A stretch of 64,000 nucleotides of DNA from Streptomyces sp. P9-A4. Lineage in GTDB: Bacteria; Actinomycetota; Actinomycetes; Streptomycetales; Streptomycetaceae. Location: assembly GCF_036634195.1 (NCBI RefSeq), contig NZ_JAZIFY010000001.1, forward strand, positions 1 to 64,000, given 5' to 3'. The notes beneath the pieces are model-generated. The model worked only from the letters and a program-made list of their open reading frames with translations, was not told the origin of the DNA and searched no databases. The position numbers were made by a program, and so were the translations under genes. Shown in pieces: positions 24,346 to 32,008 of this stretch; the first letter of the stretch is position 1, and every line of letters begins with the position of its first letter.

Positions 24346-25373
24346 CGGCGCTCTCCCATCAGGCGGACCTGCACGATGCCGAGCACGGAGACGATCAGCG
24401 CGAGGGCGTAGGCGAGGGCGGAGGCGTAGCCGAAGTCGAAGTACTTGAAGCCGTTGTCGTAGAGGTACATGGTGACCGTGAGGGTGGCGTTGTCGGGACC
24501 GCCGCCGGTGAGGACGTACGGCTCGTCGAAGAGCTGGAGGGTGCCGATGGTGGAGAGCACCACGGTGAGCAGGAGGATCGGCCGCAGCTGGGGCAGTGTG
24601 ATGGAGAAGAAGCGGCGGATCGGGCCGGCTCCGTCGACCATGGCGGCCTCGTACAGTTCCTTGGGCACGCCCTGGAGTCCGGCGAGGTACATCACCGCGT
24701 TGTAGCCGGTGTAGTGCCAGGTGAGGACGAGGACGACGCCGACGCGGGCCCAGAAGGGGCTGCCGAGCCAGTTCACCCGGTCGATGCCGACCAGGGAGAG
24801 GGCCCAGTTCATCAGTCCGGCGTCACGGTTGAGGATGACGGAGAACATCACGCCGGCGGCGACCAGGCCGGTCAGTGACGGGACGAAGACGCCGAGCCGC
24901 CAGAGCGGGCGCAGCCAGACCTTGGCGGAGTTCAGGGCGAGGGCAACGAGCAGGGCGAGGCCGAGCATCAGCGGCACCTGGACGACGAGGATCAGCGCGG
25001 TGTTCTTGAGCGCGGTCCAGAAGAGGGGGTCGTCCAGGAGGCGCTTGTAGTTGGCGAGGCCGGTGAACCGGCGGTCGTTGCCGTTGCCGGTGGTGAGGCT
25101 GATCCAGAACGAGGCCGCGATGGGGTACGCCTTGAATGTGGCGAACCCCAGGACCGCGGGCATGATCAGCAGGTACGGCACGGAGCTGCGGGTCAGGCGG
25201 CGACGGCCGGGGCGGTGGTGACGGCGGTGACCGAGGGAGGATCCGGCGGGCTGGTCGGCCGTGCCGGTGGATCCTGCGGTCTTCGCGGGGACGGGTGCCG
25301 TCCCGGTGCCCGTGGTGGTGCCGGCCGCGGTCGGGGGGTTGTCGGGGGCGCGCTCGAAAGGGGTGACGGACAT
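24342..25373 (-). CDS. Carbohydrate ABC permease (MalF-like)
   Basis: A 343-residue permease with an unusually long, Thr/Gly/Pro-rich cytoplasmic N-terminal extension (about 70 residues) before the first membrane helix (VPYLLIMPAVLGFATFKAYP). The EAA loop is LYEAAMVDGAGPIRRFFSIT. ATG 25373 lies 2 bp after the binding-protein stop codon and so is presumably coupled to it. With the MalG-like partner it forms the transmembrane channel of the sugar importer. Confidence 0.9.
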   Translation of the reverse strand: MSVTPFERAPDNPPTAAGTTTGTGTAPVPAKTAGSTGTADQPAGSSLGHRRHHRPGRRRLTRSSVPYLLIMPAVLGFATFKAYPIAASFWISLTTGNGNDRRFTGLANYKRLLDDPLFWTALKNTALILVVQVPLMLGLALLVALALNSAKVWLRPLWRLGVFVPSLTGLVAAGVMFSVILNRDAGLMNWALSLVGIDRVNWLGSPFWARVGVVLVLTWHYTGYNAVMYLAGLQGVPKELYEAAMVDGAGPIRRFFSITLPQLRPILLLTVVLSTIGTLQLFDEPYVLTGGGPDNATLTVTMYLYDNGFKYFDFGYASALAYALALIVSVLGIVQVRLMGERR

Positions 25374-25375
25374 GG

Positions 25376-26710
25376 TCAGGCCGCCTGCTGACGGCCGGTC
25401 TGCTGGGCGAGCTGCGCGGCGGCGGCCTGGAGGGCGCCGGCCGGGTCGGCGCCCTTGAGGAGCACCTGGCTCTGGGCGTCGCTCGCGAGCTTGAGGGCTC
25501 GGCTGTAGTCGCTGGTGAAGTTGGTCGCCTCGGATCCGGAGGAGAGCGAATCGACGAGCGACTTCAGCACGCGCTGGCCGCCGTAGAAGGGGTGGGGCGC
25601 TTGGAACATCGGGTCCGCGTAGGCCGCCTTGAGGGCGGGGAAGACGCTGCCGGAGGTGTACATGCGGTTGATCTCGGCCGGCTTGGTCAGCGCGTGCTCG
25701 ATGAAGCGCCAGGCGGCCTTGCGGCGCTTGCTGGTGGCGGAGACCGTGAGGTAGGTGGAGTTGACGATGGCGCTGCGTCCTCCCCCGGGGACGGCGGCCG
25801 GCGGCTGCATGACGCGCCACTTGCCGCTCTGGGCGGGGAACTTCTCGGCCATGTACCCCACGGCCCAGGCGGCCTCCGAGGCGGTGGCGAGCTTGCCCTG
25901 GCTGATCAGCCGCTTCCAGGTGCCCTGGCCCGCGGTGTCGGCGAGCAAGCCGCCGTCGTTGAGCCGCTTGATGACGGTGAGGGCCTTGACGGCCTCCGGG
26001 GAAGCGAGGGTGACCTTGCCCTCGTGGTCGAAGTAGAAGGCGCCCTGGAGCTGCATCAGGTTCTGGAAGAAGTCCATGTCCTGGGTGGTGCCGGGCTTGT
26101 CCAGCCCGATCAGCTGGGCGCCGGTGGCGGCGCGGATCTTCGGTCCGGCGGCGATCAGGTCGTCCCAGCTGGTGAGGGAAGCGGGGTCGACGTCGGCCTT
26201 CTCGAAGAAGTCGTGGCGGTAGAACAGGCCGAGGGGGTTGACCTCCCACGGCAGGGCGTGGACGGCTCTGTCCTTCCCTATGACGGTCGGCCACAGGCCG
26301 TCGGCGAAAGCGTCCTTGTACTTGTCGGCGCCGAGCCGGGACAGGTCGGCGATGCCCTCCGGGAACTTGTCCAGGTAGCCGGGCAGGTAGTCGACGCCGA
26401 TGTGGAGGACGTCGGCGAGGCCCTTGCCGCCCGAGGCGAGGCCGACCGTGATCTTGTCCCAGATGGCCGGTTCGCCGACGTCCTGGATCTCCACCGTGAT
26501 GCCCGGGTTGGCCCGCTCGAAGGAGGGCACGACGCCGCGCAGGGCCTCCGCCGCGGAGGTCCAGCTCCAGACGGTGATCTTCCCGCTGTCACCGTCGGCG
26601 CCGGAGGCGGTGCCGCCTGATCCTCCGCTGCCGCAGGCGGCGAGGCCGAGTCCGGCGGCGGAGGCGGTGGCGAGCTGGAGGAGGTGGCGGCGGCTCAGAT
26701 GGTGGGACAT
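25376..26710 (-). CDS. Sugar-binding lipoprotein of ABC importer
   Basis: A 444-residue extracellular solute-binding protein (family 1). The N-terminus carries a twin-arginine signal (SRRHLLQL) and a lipobox LAAC with Cys26, so it is probably exported by Tat and lipid-anchored. Mature domain landmarks are ITVWSWTSAAEALRGVVPSF, the ligand-cleft segment AIWDKITVGLASGGKGLADV and the repeated Trp/Tyr pairs of sugar-binding proteins. ATG 26710 lies 16 bp before the aminotransferase stop, so the genes overlap. It delivers an oligosaccharide or galactoside to the two permeases encoded next. Confidence 0.92.
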   Translation of the reverse strand: MSHHLSRRHLLQLATASAAGLGLAACGSGGSGGTASGADGDSGKITVWSWTSAAEALRGVVPSFERANPGITVEIQDVGEPAIWDKITVGLASGGKGLADVLHIGVDYLPGYLDKFPEGIADLSRLGADKYKDAFADGLWPTVIGKDRAVHALPWEVNPLGLFYRHDFFEKADVDPASLTSWDDLIAAGPKIRAATGAQLIGLDKPGTTQDMDFFQNLMQLQGAFYFDHEGKVTLASPEAVKALTVIKRLNDGGLLADTAGQGTWKRLISQGKLATASEAAWAVGYMAEKFPAQSGKWRVMQPPAAVPGGGRSAIVNSTYLTVSATSKRRKAAWRFIEHALTKPAEINRMYTSGSVFPALKAAYADPMFQAPHPFYGGQRVLKSLVDSLSSGSEATNFTSDYSRALKLASDAQSQVLLKGADPAGALQAAAAQLAQQTGRQQAA

Positions 26711-27918
26711 GTCGGCTCCTGGAGAGGGGTCGTGCGGTGGGTGAGGGTGCGCAGCGCGTCGGCGAGCAGGTCGGCCGCGGCGCCGGGGGTGGTGACATGG
26801 GGGGACATGCGGATCCACTCGCCTCGGCGGGTGGTGATCACACCGGCTGCTTCGAGCGACCGGTGGACGATGGCGGGGTCGTGGCCCGGGAGTCGGAACG
26901 CCCCGATGCCGGCCCGTTCCCCGGGGTCGAGCCCGTCGAGGAGGACCTCGGCGCCGGCCCGCCGGGCGCGGTCGAGCAGTTCGGCGAGGGTGGTGCGGAT
27001 ACGGGCTCCGACGGCGGGCGGGCCGCCCTGGGCGAACAGGTCGACGACGGCCGCGCCGAGGGCCGCGGCGGCCGGGAAGTCGGGGTTCGTGGCGAGGTGG
27101 GCGGCGGCCCCGGGCAGGGGTGGCGCCGGGTGCCGCGGGGCGAAGGGGTCCGTGACGCCGGCCCAGCCGCCGATGCCGGGCGACAGATGGTCGGCGCAGC
27201 GGTCGCGGATCATCAGGAGTGCGGCGCCCCAGCCTGCCCGCAGCCACTTCTGGGCGCCGCTGACGAGGATGTCGGCGGCATCGGTTTCGAGCGGTACGGC
27301 GCCGAGTCCCTGGATGGCGTCGACGATCAGCAGGCGGTCGGGCCCGAGGACCTCTTTGAGGGCGCCGAGCGGGGCGACGTGCCCGGTGAGGGAGTCGACG
27401 GCGCTGACCGCGAGTGCGGTGACGTCGGGGGTGAGGTGGTGGCGCAGGAGGTCGGGGGTGATGTGGCGGTGCCGTACGAAGTCGGGGGCGGCGTCGGCGG
27501 GGCTCGGCCGGGAGGGGGCGCCGAGGTGGTCGGTCGGGTCGATGATGCGGACGTCCGGGCCGCCGCGGCCGGAGAAGCGCAGCCACGGGTAGAGGTTGGC
27601 GGGGAACTCGCCGCGGGGCACCAGGAGGGTGCCGGGGCCGCGCAGTGCGGCGGCGACGGTGAAGAGGCCGTTGCTGGTCGACGGCGCGAAGGCGATCTCG
27701 TGGGGGCGGGCGTCGAGCAGGCGGCCCGCGACGTCCCGTGCGGCGTCGCTCAGCGCGAACATCCGGTCCAGGTCCGCGGGGGCCGCACGGGTGGCCAGCG
27801 CGGTCGTGGCGGCCAGCGCGGCGGCGGCCGGCCGCGACAGCGGGCCGACGCGCGCATGGTCGAGGTAGCCCTCCGCGGGTCCCTGGGGGGCCTGGAGAGC
27901 ATGAATTTGATCGTTCAA
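26695..27918 (-). CDS. Class V PLP-dependent aminotransferase-like protein
   Basis: A 407-residue PLP enzyme of the cysteine desulfurase/isopenicillin N epimerase-like class V fold. It begins near YLDHARVGPLSRPAAAAL. The cofactor site includes FAPSTSNGLFTVAAAL, the aspartate in LLIVDAIQGLGAVPL and the Schiff-base lysine in ILVSGAQKWLRAGWG. The only plausible start is TTG 27918, with AAGG about 8 bp upstream. As first gene of a galactoside-uptake operon it is unexpected: it could act on an amino sugar or on an aminated substrate taken up by the transporter. A palindromic LacI-like operator overlaps its start. Confidence 0.83.
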   Translation of the reverse strand: MNDQIHALQAPQGPAEGYLDHARVGPLSRPAAAALAATTALATRAAPADLDRMFALSDAARDVAGRLLDARPHEIAFAPSTSNGLFTVAAALRGPGTLLVPRGEFPANLYPWLRFSGRGGPDVRIIDPTDHLGAPSRPSPADAAPDFVRHRHITPDLLRHHLTPDVTALAVSAVDSLTGHVAPLGALKEVLGPDRLLIVDAIQGLGAVPLETDAADILVSGAQKWLRAGWGAALLMIRDRCADHLSPGIGGWAGVTDPFAPRHPAPPLPGAAAHLATNPDFPAAAALGAAVVDLFAQGGPPAVGARIRTTLAELLDRARRAGAEVLLDGLDPGERAGIGAFRLPGHDPAIVHRSLEAAGVITTRRGEWIRMSPHVTTPGAAADLLADALRTLTHRTTPLQEPTCPTI

Positions 27919-27919
27919 A
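27906..27919. promoter_or_regulatory. Candidate LacI operator at operon head
   Basis: TTTGATCGTTCAAA is a 14-bp dyad with 12 of 14 symmetric positions around a central CG, the form bound by LacI-family proteins. It covers the TTG start codon of the aminotransferase. A repressor there would block initiation of the whole uptake operon. Confidence 0.4.
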
Positions 27920-28054
27920 ATTGGCCTTAACAGAAGGTTTCCAGCAGCTGTCTCCGGATTTGAAGGTTCACATTAGGGCGGAGGGAGCGAGCCGACAAGA
28001 GGTCGGACGGAACAGACTCCCCCCGCCGGCGTCGACGAGCTCGTACGGGTCGCC

Positions 28055-28657
28055 CTACGGCGCCGGCGGCGGTGTCCAGGACGGGTTGCGGCCGCTCAGG
28101 CCCACCGTGCGGTCCAGGAGGGGGGCGGCGGCCGGGACCGGGACGACGGGGCCGAAGATGCCGCCTCCTCGGTCCCCTTCCTCCGCCGCCGCCGTCAGGA
28201 ACGCGTGCGAGGCGCGCAGGGCCGTCAGGTCGGGTGCGTACTCCTGGCCGGTGGCCCTGGCCAGGTCCCAGCCGTGGACCACCAGTTCGTCGACGGCCAC
28301 CACTCCCGCGATCTCTCCTGGCAGGTCCACGCCGCCCGCACGGGTCATGCCCGTCCATGCGGCCGGGTCCCGCCAGGCGTCCGCCAGTTCGTCCAGGACC
28401 CGGGGCAGTTCTTCACGCCAGTCGGCGGGCAGCGCCGACCTGGCGGAGCCGGGGGCCGAGTTCGTCGTCGTGCCCAGATCCTTGCGCGCCGCGTCGCGGA
28501 ACGCGGCGGCCAGGCCCGTCAGATGGCCCAGCAGTTCACCGACCTCGTAGTCCGGGCAGGGCGTTCGGTCGGAGAGGCGCGCGTCCCTGACGCCCGCCGC
28601 AAGGCGGGCCACGATCCTGGCCTGCGGTCCGAGGTCGAAGGTCGCCGTGTCGGTCAT
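28055..28657 (-). CDS. TIGR03086-family DinB-like protein
   Basis: A 200-residue protein of the mycothiol-dependent maleylpyruvate isomerase/DinB-like superfamily (TIGR03086). The N-terminal four-helix bundle shows TPCPDYEVGELLGHLTGLAA, whose conserved H normally contributes a metal ligand. The second half has VAVDELVVHGWDLARATGQ with the second conserved H. It is a probable metal-binding, thiol-dependent transferase; the substrate is unknown. ATG 28657 has AAGGAG about 8 bp upstream. It stands alone on the minus strand. Confidence 0.85.
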   Translation of the reverse strand: MTDTATFDLGPQARIVARLAAGVRDARLSDRTPCPDYEVGELLGHLTGLAAAFRDAARKDLGTTTNSAPGSARSALPADWREELPRVLDELADAWRDPAAWTGMTRAGGVDLPGEIAGVVAVDELVVHGWDLARATGQEYAPDLTALRASHAFLTAAAEEGDRGGGIFGPVVPVPAAAPLLDRTVGLSGRNPSWTPPPAP

Positions 28658-28797
28658 CTGCCGCTCCTTGGAGTGTGACGGTTCCGGAGGGTGGACCGGC
28701 GACGGCACCCGAACTCATCGGGCGGCGGGACGTGTGATTCCTCGGGGCCGGGGAACACCGTGCCGCCCCCGCCGACGCGCCCTTCGGCCCCTGTTCG

Positions 28798-29097
28798 TCA
28801 GCCCTCGTCCGCCAGTGCCGAGAGGCCCTTGGCCAAGTCCTCGGGGTTCATGACCGGCGAGTAGTGGATCTTGGCGTTCAGCCCGAGGAAGAAGGGCTCC
28901 GAGACCTTCGGCAGCTGGGAGGGCTCGACCAGGTCGAAGAAGATGTACGCCGTCCTACAGCCGTTCTCCACCGTGAAGTACGCGGCCTCGGGCTTGAGCG
29001 CCTCCATGGAGCTCTCCATCGCCTTCTGCAGGGTCCCCTGCCGGATGGCCTCGTTGGAGGCCTTGGTGTCCATTTCAACCTTCAGCAGCATGCGCAT
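28798..29097 (-). CDS. Small conserved ferredoxin-fold-like protein
   Basis: A 99-residue protein starting MRMLLKVEMDTKASNEAIRQ. It has beta-alpha-beta patterning (AYFTVENGCRTAYIFFDLVE, then a helix and SPVMNPEDLAKGLSALA) like dimeric alpha/beta-barrel stress or monooxygenase-type proteins. It has no signal peptide or cofactor motif. Many Streptomyces carry a homologue annotated only as hypothetical or, doubtfully, as pantothenate synthetase-like. GGAAAGG lies upstream of ATG 29097; ATG 29091 is an alternative. Confidence 0.65.
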   Translation of the reverse strand: MRMLLKVEMDTKASNEAIRQGTLQKAMESSMEALKPEAAYFTVENGCRTAYIFFDLVEPSQLPKVSEPFFLGLNAKIHYSPVMNPEDLAKGLSALADEG

Positions 29098-29277
29098 GAC
29101 GCGGCCTTTCCCGACCGGGCAGGCGCTCCGTGCGGTACGCCCACAAGACCCGGACGCGCTCCCTTCCAGCGTCCTCCTTCCCCATCGGACGGACCACTCG
29201 ACGGGACCGGTCGTCGGGACCACTCGACGGACCGGCCCGCGCACCGATTCGTGGACGCGCGTCCCCGGCGGCCCGGG

Positions 29278-30888
29278 TCAGCCGGTCGTACGCCCCAGAG
29301 CGGAGGTGCGGGCGGCCTCGCGCAGCGCTTCCCTGTCGACGAGTTTGACGCGGGGGCGGCCCTGGAGGCGGCCCGCCGCGCGTTCGGCCTCGTCGATCGC
29401 CCGCCAGCCGTCGAGGCCGACGGCGTCCCCGAGGTCCGAGGGGGCCGCCGCCGGGGCGGTGAGCCGGCCGGCCGCCCAGTCGTCGAGGAGCCCGGCGACC
29501 GTCTCCTCCGCGCAGGACTTGTTGGTGCCGATGAAGCCCGTGGGGCCCCGTTTGATCCAACCGGCCACGTAGACGCCGGGTTCGACGCGGCCCCGCTCGT
29601 GGGGCACCGTGCCGGTCGTCCCGTCGAACGGGAGCCCCGGGACGGGTTCGGCGCGGTAACCGATCGCGCGCAGGACGAGTGACGCCCCGAGGGTCTCGGT
29701 GTCCTGGGTGGGTACCGCGCGTACGGTGCCGGCCTCGGTGCGCAGTTCGGTGCGTGCCACGGTCAGACCGGTCACCCGGTCGTCGCCGACGATCCGCGTC
29801 GGCGTGGTCAGGAAGCGGAGGACCATGCGGCGCCGTCCCGGCACACGGGGGCGGGCCGCTAGTTCGGCCAGCACCTTCGTCTTGGGCGTGGCGTCGGCGG
29901 GGACGTCCGCCGGCCAGCCCTCGACCACGACGTCGATGCCGTCGAGGGCGGCGACGGCCAGCAGCTCCGGCAGGGTGAACGCGGCCTGCGCCGGTCCACG
30001 GCGTCCGAGTACGACGACTTCCCTGACGCGGCTCGCGCGCAGCGCCGCGAGGGCGCGGTCGGAGATGTCGGTGTGCGCGAGCGTCTCGGGATCGGCGGTG
30101 AGCACCCGCGCCACGTCCAGGGCCACGTTGCCGTTGCCGACGACGACGGCCCGTTCGCCGTCCAGCGGGTAGGTGGTGGCGCTGTGGTCGGGGTGGCCGT
30201 TGTACCAGGCGACGAAGTCGGTGGCGGAGGCGCTGCCGGGCAGCTCCTCGCCCTCGATGCCGAGCCGCCGGTCCCTGGCCGCGCCCACGGCGTAGACCAC
30301 GGCGTGGTGGTCGCGGACCAGGTCCTCGTGGTGGAGGTCACGGCCTATCTCCGTGTCGAGACGGTAGGTGAATCCGGGCTGGTCCTCGATGGCGCGGAAG
30401 AGCCCGGCGACGCGCTTGGTGTCCTGGTGGTCGGGTGCCACCCCGGCTCGGGCGAGCCCGTACGGGGTGGGCAGCCGGTCGTGGACGGTCACGCTCACCC
30501 CCGGGTGCCGTAGCAGCTCGTCGGCGGCGAACAGGCCCGCGGGTCCCGCACCGACCACGGCGACCCGTAACCCGCGTGCCTCCACCCGGCGTTGGGGCGG
30601 TACGAGGGCCATGGGAGTGCGGTCGGGGTGCGGGTCGGAGGCGTAGTACGCGCGGTTCAGTTCCAGGAAGGGCAGTTCCGCCTCGGTGAGCCGGGTGTGC
30701 GGCTTCAGCGCGTCCACCGGGCAGGCCGTCGTGCAGGCCCCGCAGTCGACGCAGGTGCGGGGATCGACGTACAGCATCTCGGTCTGTCCGAAACCGGGTT
30801 CGCCGGGGGCGGGGTGGATGCAGTTGACCGGGCAGGCCAGGACGCACGAGGCGTCGGCGCAGCACGAGCGGGTGACGACATAGGGCAT
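29278..30888 (-). CDS. fprB: Ferredoxin/ferredoxin-NADP+ reductase fusion
   Basis: A 536-residue fusion resembling mycobacterial FprB. Residues 1-100 are a 7Fe/8Fe-type ferredoxin with two cysteine clusters, CCADASCVLACPVNC and CVDCGACTTACPVDA. The rest is an adrenodoxin-reductase-like FAD/NADP domain: FAD motif VAVVGAGPAGLFAADELL, NADP motif VVVGNGNVALDVARVL, and the final GWIKRGPTGFIGTNKSCAEE. It passes NADPH electrons through its own ferredoxin to a partner, most simply the diiron oxygenase encoded upstream on the same strand. ATG 30888 was chosen over 30909 because the ferredoxin family usually begins MPYVVT. Only a hairpin separates it from the oxygenase gene. Confidence 0.85.
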   Translation of the reverse strand: MPYVVTRSCCADASCVLACPVNCIHPAPGEPGFGQTEMLYVDPRTCVDCGACTTACPVDALKPHTRLTEAELPFLELNRAYYASDPHPDRTPMALVPPQRRVEARGLRVAVVGAGPAGLFAADELLRHPGVSVTVHDRLPTPYGLARAGVAPDHQDTKRVAGLFRAIEDQPGFTYRLDTEIGRDLHHEDLVRDHHAVVYAVGAARDRRLGIEGEELPGSASATDFVAWYNGHPDHSATTYPLDGERAVVVGNGNVALDVARVLTADPETLAHTDISDRALAALRASRVREVVVLGRRGPAQAAFTLPELLAVAALDGIDVVVEGWPADVPADATPKTKVLAELAARPRVPGRRRMVLRFLTTPTRIVGDDRVTGLTVARTELRTEAGTVRAVPTQDTETLGASLVLRAIGYRAEPVPGLPFDGTTGTVPHERGRVEPGVYVAGWIKRGPTGFIGTNKSCAEETVAGLLDDWAAGRLTAPAAAPSDLGDAVGLDGWRAIDEAERAAGRLQGRPRVKLVDREALREAARTSALGRTTG

Positions 30889-30960
30889 GGGGAGTGGTTC
30901 TCCGTTCATGGGTGGCCGGTGTCGTCGGCGCGTCGGTCGGGACTTTCCGGGCGCTGCCCA

Positions 30961-31025
30961 GGGGTGTCTTGTCGATCGGGCCGGATGAGGGCCCCGCGAG
31001 CCCGGCCCGATCGTCAAGACACCCC
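30961..31025. terminator. Long near-perfect hairpin between oxygenase and reductase genes
   Basis: A 24-bp stem with one mismatch (30961-30984 with 31002-31025) encloses a 17-base loop. It begins directly after the stop codon of the diiron oxygenase. It lacks a T-tract. It may attenuate read-through into the reductase gene or stabilise the upstream message; it could also be a small mobile palindromic repeat. Confidence 0.6.
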
Positions 31026-31988
31026 CTAGGCGGTCAGCCGGGAGGGTTCGCCCCGGTAACGGGACGGGCGGCCGTCGATGCGGAGCGCCTTCCAGACCCG
31101 GCGTGACGCCTTGTTCATCAGGCCGATGTCCTCGGCGAGCGTCCGGACGTCGGCGAAGAGGTCGCGCAGCAGCTTCTCGCCCTCGGGTGACTTCCAGAAG
31201 ATGTCCTTGATCACCCAGTGGGGTACGCCGATCGCCTCGGCGGTCTTCCGGTCGGGGACCACGATGACGTCCCCCAGGACGCGCATGATCACCGGGAAGG
31301 CGATCGACAGGGCGCCCTTGCGCGCCTTGCCGAAGCCGGGGACCTTCGCGCGCAGGAACTCGTGGGCGAAGGAGATGTGACGGGCCTCCTCGGCCACGTG
31401 GATCTGCATGAGGCGTCGCATGAGCGGGTGCATGTCCTCGCCGCCGCGCAGGATCGCCTTCTGGAGGTGGTCGATGGGCTCCTCGCCGGCGAGGACGCCG
31501 GTGAAGAACGACTCGGGAACGAGGGATCCGGCGAGCGGCAGGAAGCGGCTCAGTACGCGGAAGGAACGCCGGCCGCCGGGCACGTCGGCGCCCGAGCGGT
31601 TCACGAACTCCTGGAACATCTGGGTGTGGTGGCACTCCTCGGTGACCTCGTGGGTGAGGTAGCGGAACTCCGGGTTCTGGTTCCGTAGCGCGAAGAGGTA
31701 GTCCATCACTCCGCGGATCAGGACGTTCTCGAACTGCATGCCCACCTTGACGATGTTGGCGTACCGCCAGAGGCCGATCCTCGCCCGGACCTCCAGGGGC
31801 TGTTCCCGGTACCACGGGTGTCCGCCCAGGGGGTCGGCGGCGGGGAGTACCCAGCGGGGGTCCGTCGGGTCGATGGCGTGGTCGGGGTTGTCCCAGTCGA
31901 TGTCGGTGAACGCGTCGAAGTGGATGTGCACCGAGGCTTCGGACAGGGTCTGAAGCCTCTCGTGGTAGGTCTCTCGGCCGGTCGTCAT
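31026..31988 (-). CDS. AurF-like diiron oxygenase
   Basis: A 320-residue helical protein of the ferritin-like AurF/p-aminobenzoate N-oxygenase group. Diiron ligands are visible as E-E-C-H-H in THEVTEECHHTQMFQEFV and E-E-A-R-H in IHVAEEARHISFAHEFLRA, with a further Glu in VGMQFENVLIRG. It probably oxidises an amine or a hydrocarbon using O2 and two electrons. The reductase-ferredoxin fusion downstream is the likely electron source. The monooxygenase gene ends about 20 bp upstream of this start, so the two are probably co-transcribed. A Met at 31988 precedes TTGRETYHERLQ. Confidence 0.85.
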   Translation of the reverse strand: MTTGRETYHERLQTLSEASVHIHFDAFTDIDWDNPDHAIDPTDPRWVLPAADPLGGHPWYREQPLEVRARIGLWRYANIVKVGMQFENVLIRGVMDYLFALRNQNPEFRYLTHEVTEECHHTQMFQEFVNRSGADVPGGRRSFRVLSRFLPLAGSLVPESFFTGVLAGEEPIDHLQKAILRGGEDMHPLMRRLMQIHVAEEARHISFAHEFLRAKVPGFGKARKGALSIAFPVIMRVLGDVIVVPDRKTAEAIGVPHWVIKDIFWKSPEGEKLLRDLFADVRTLAEDIGLMNKASRRVWKALRIDGRPSRYRGEPSRLTA

Positions 31989-32008
31989 CGTCCTTGTCCT
32001 CACCCTCG

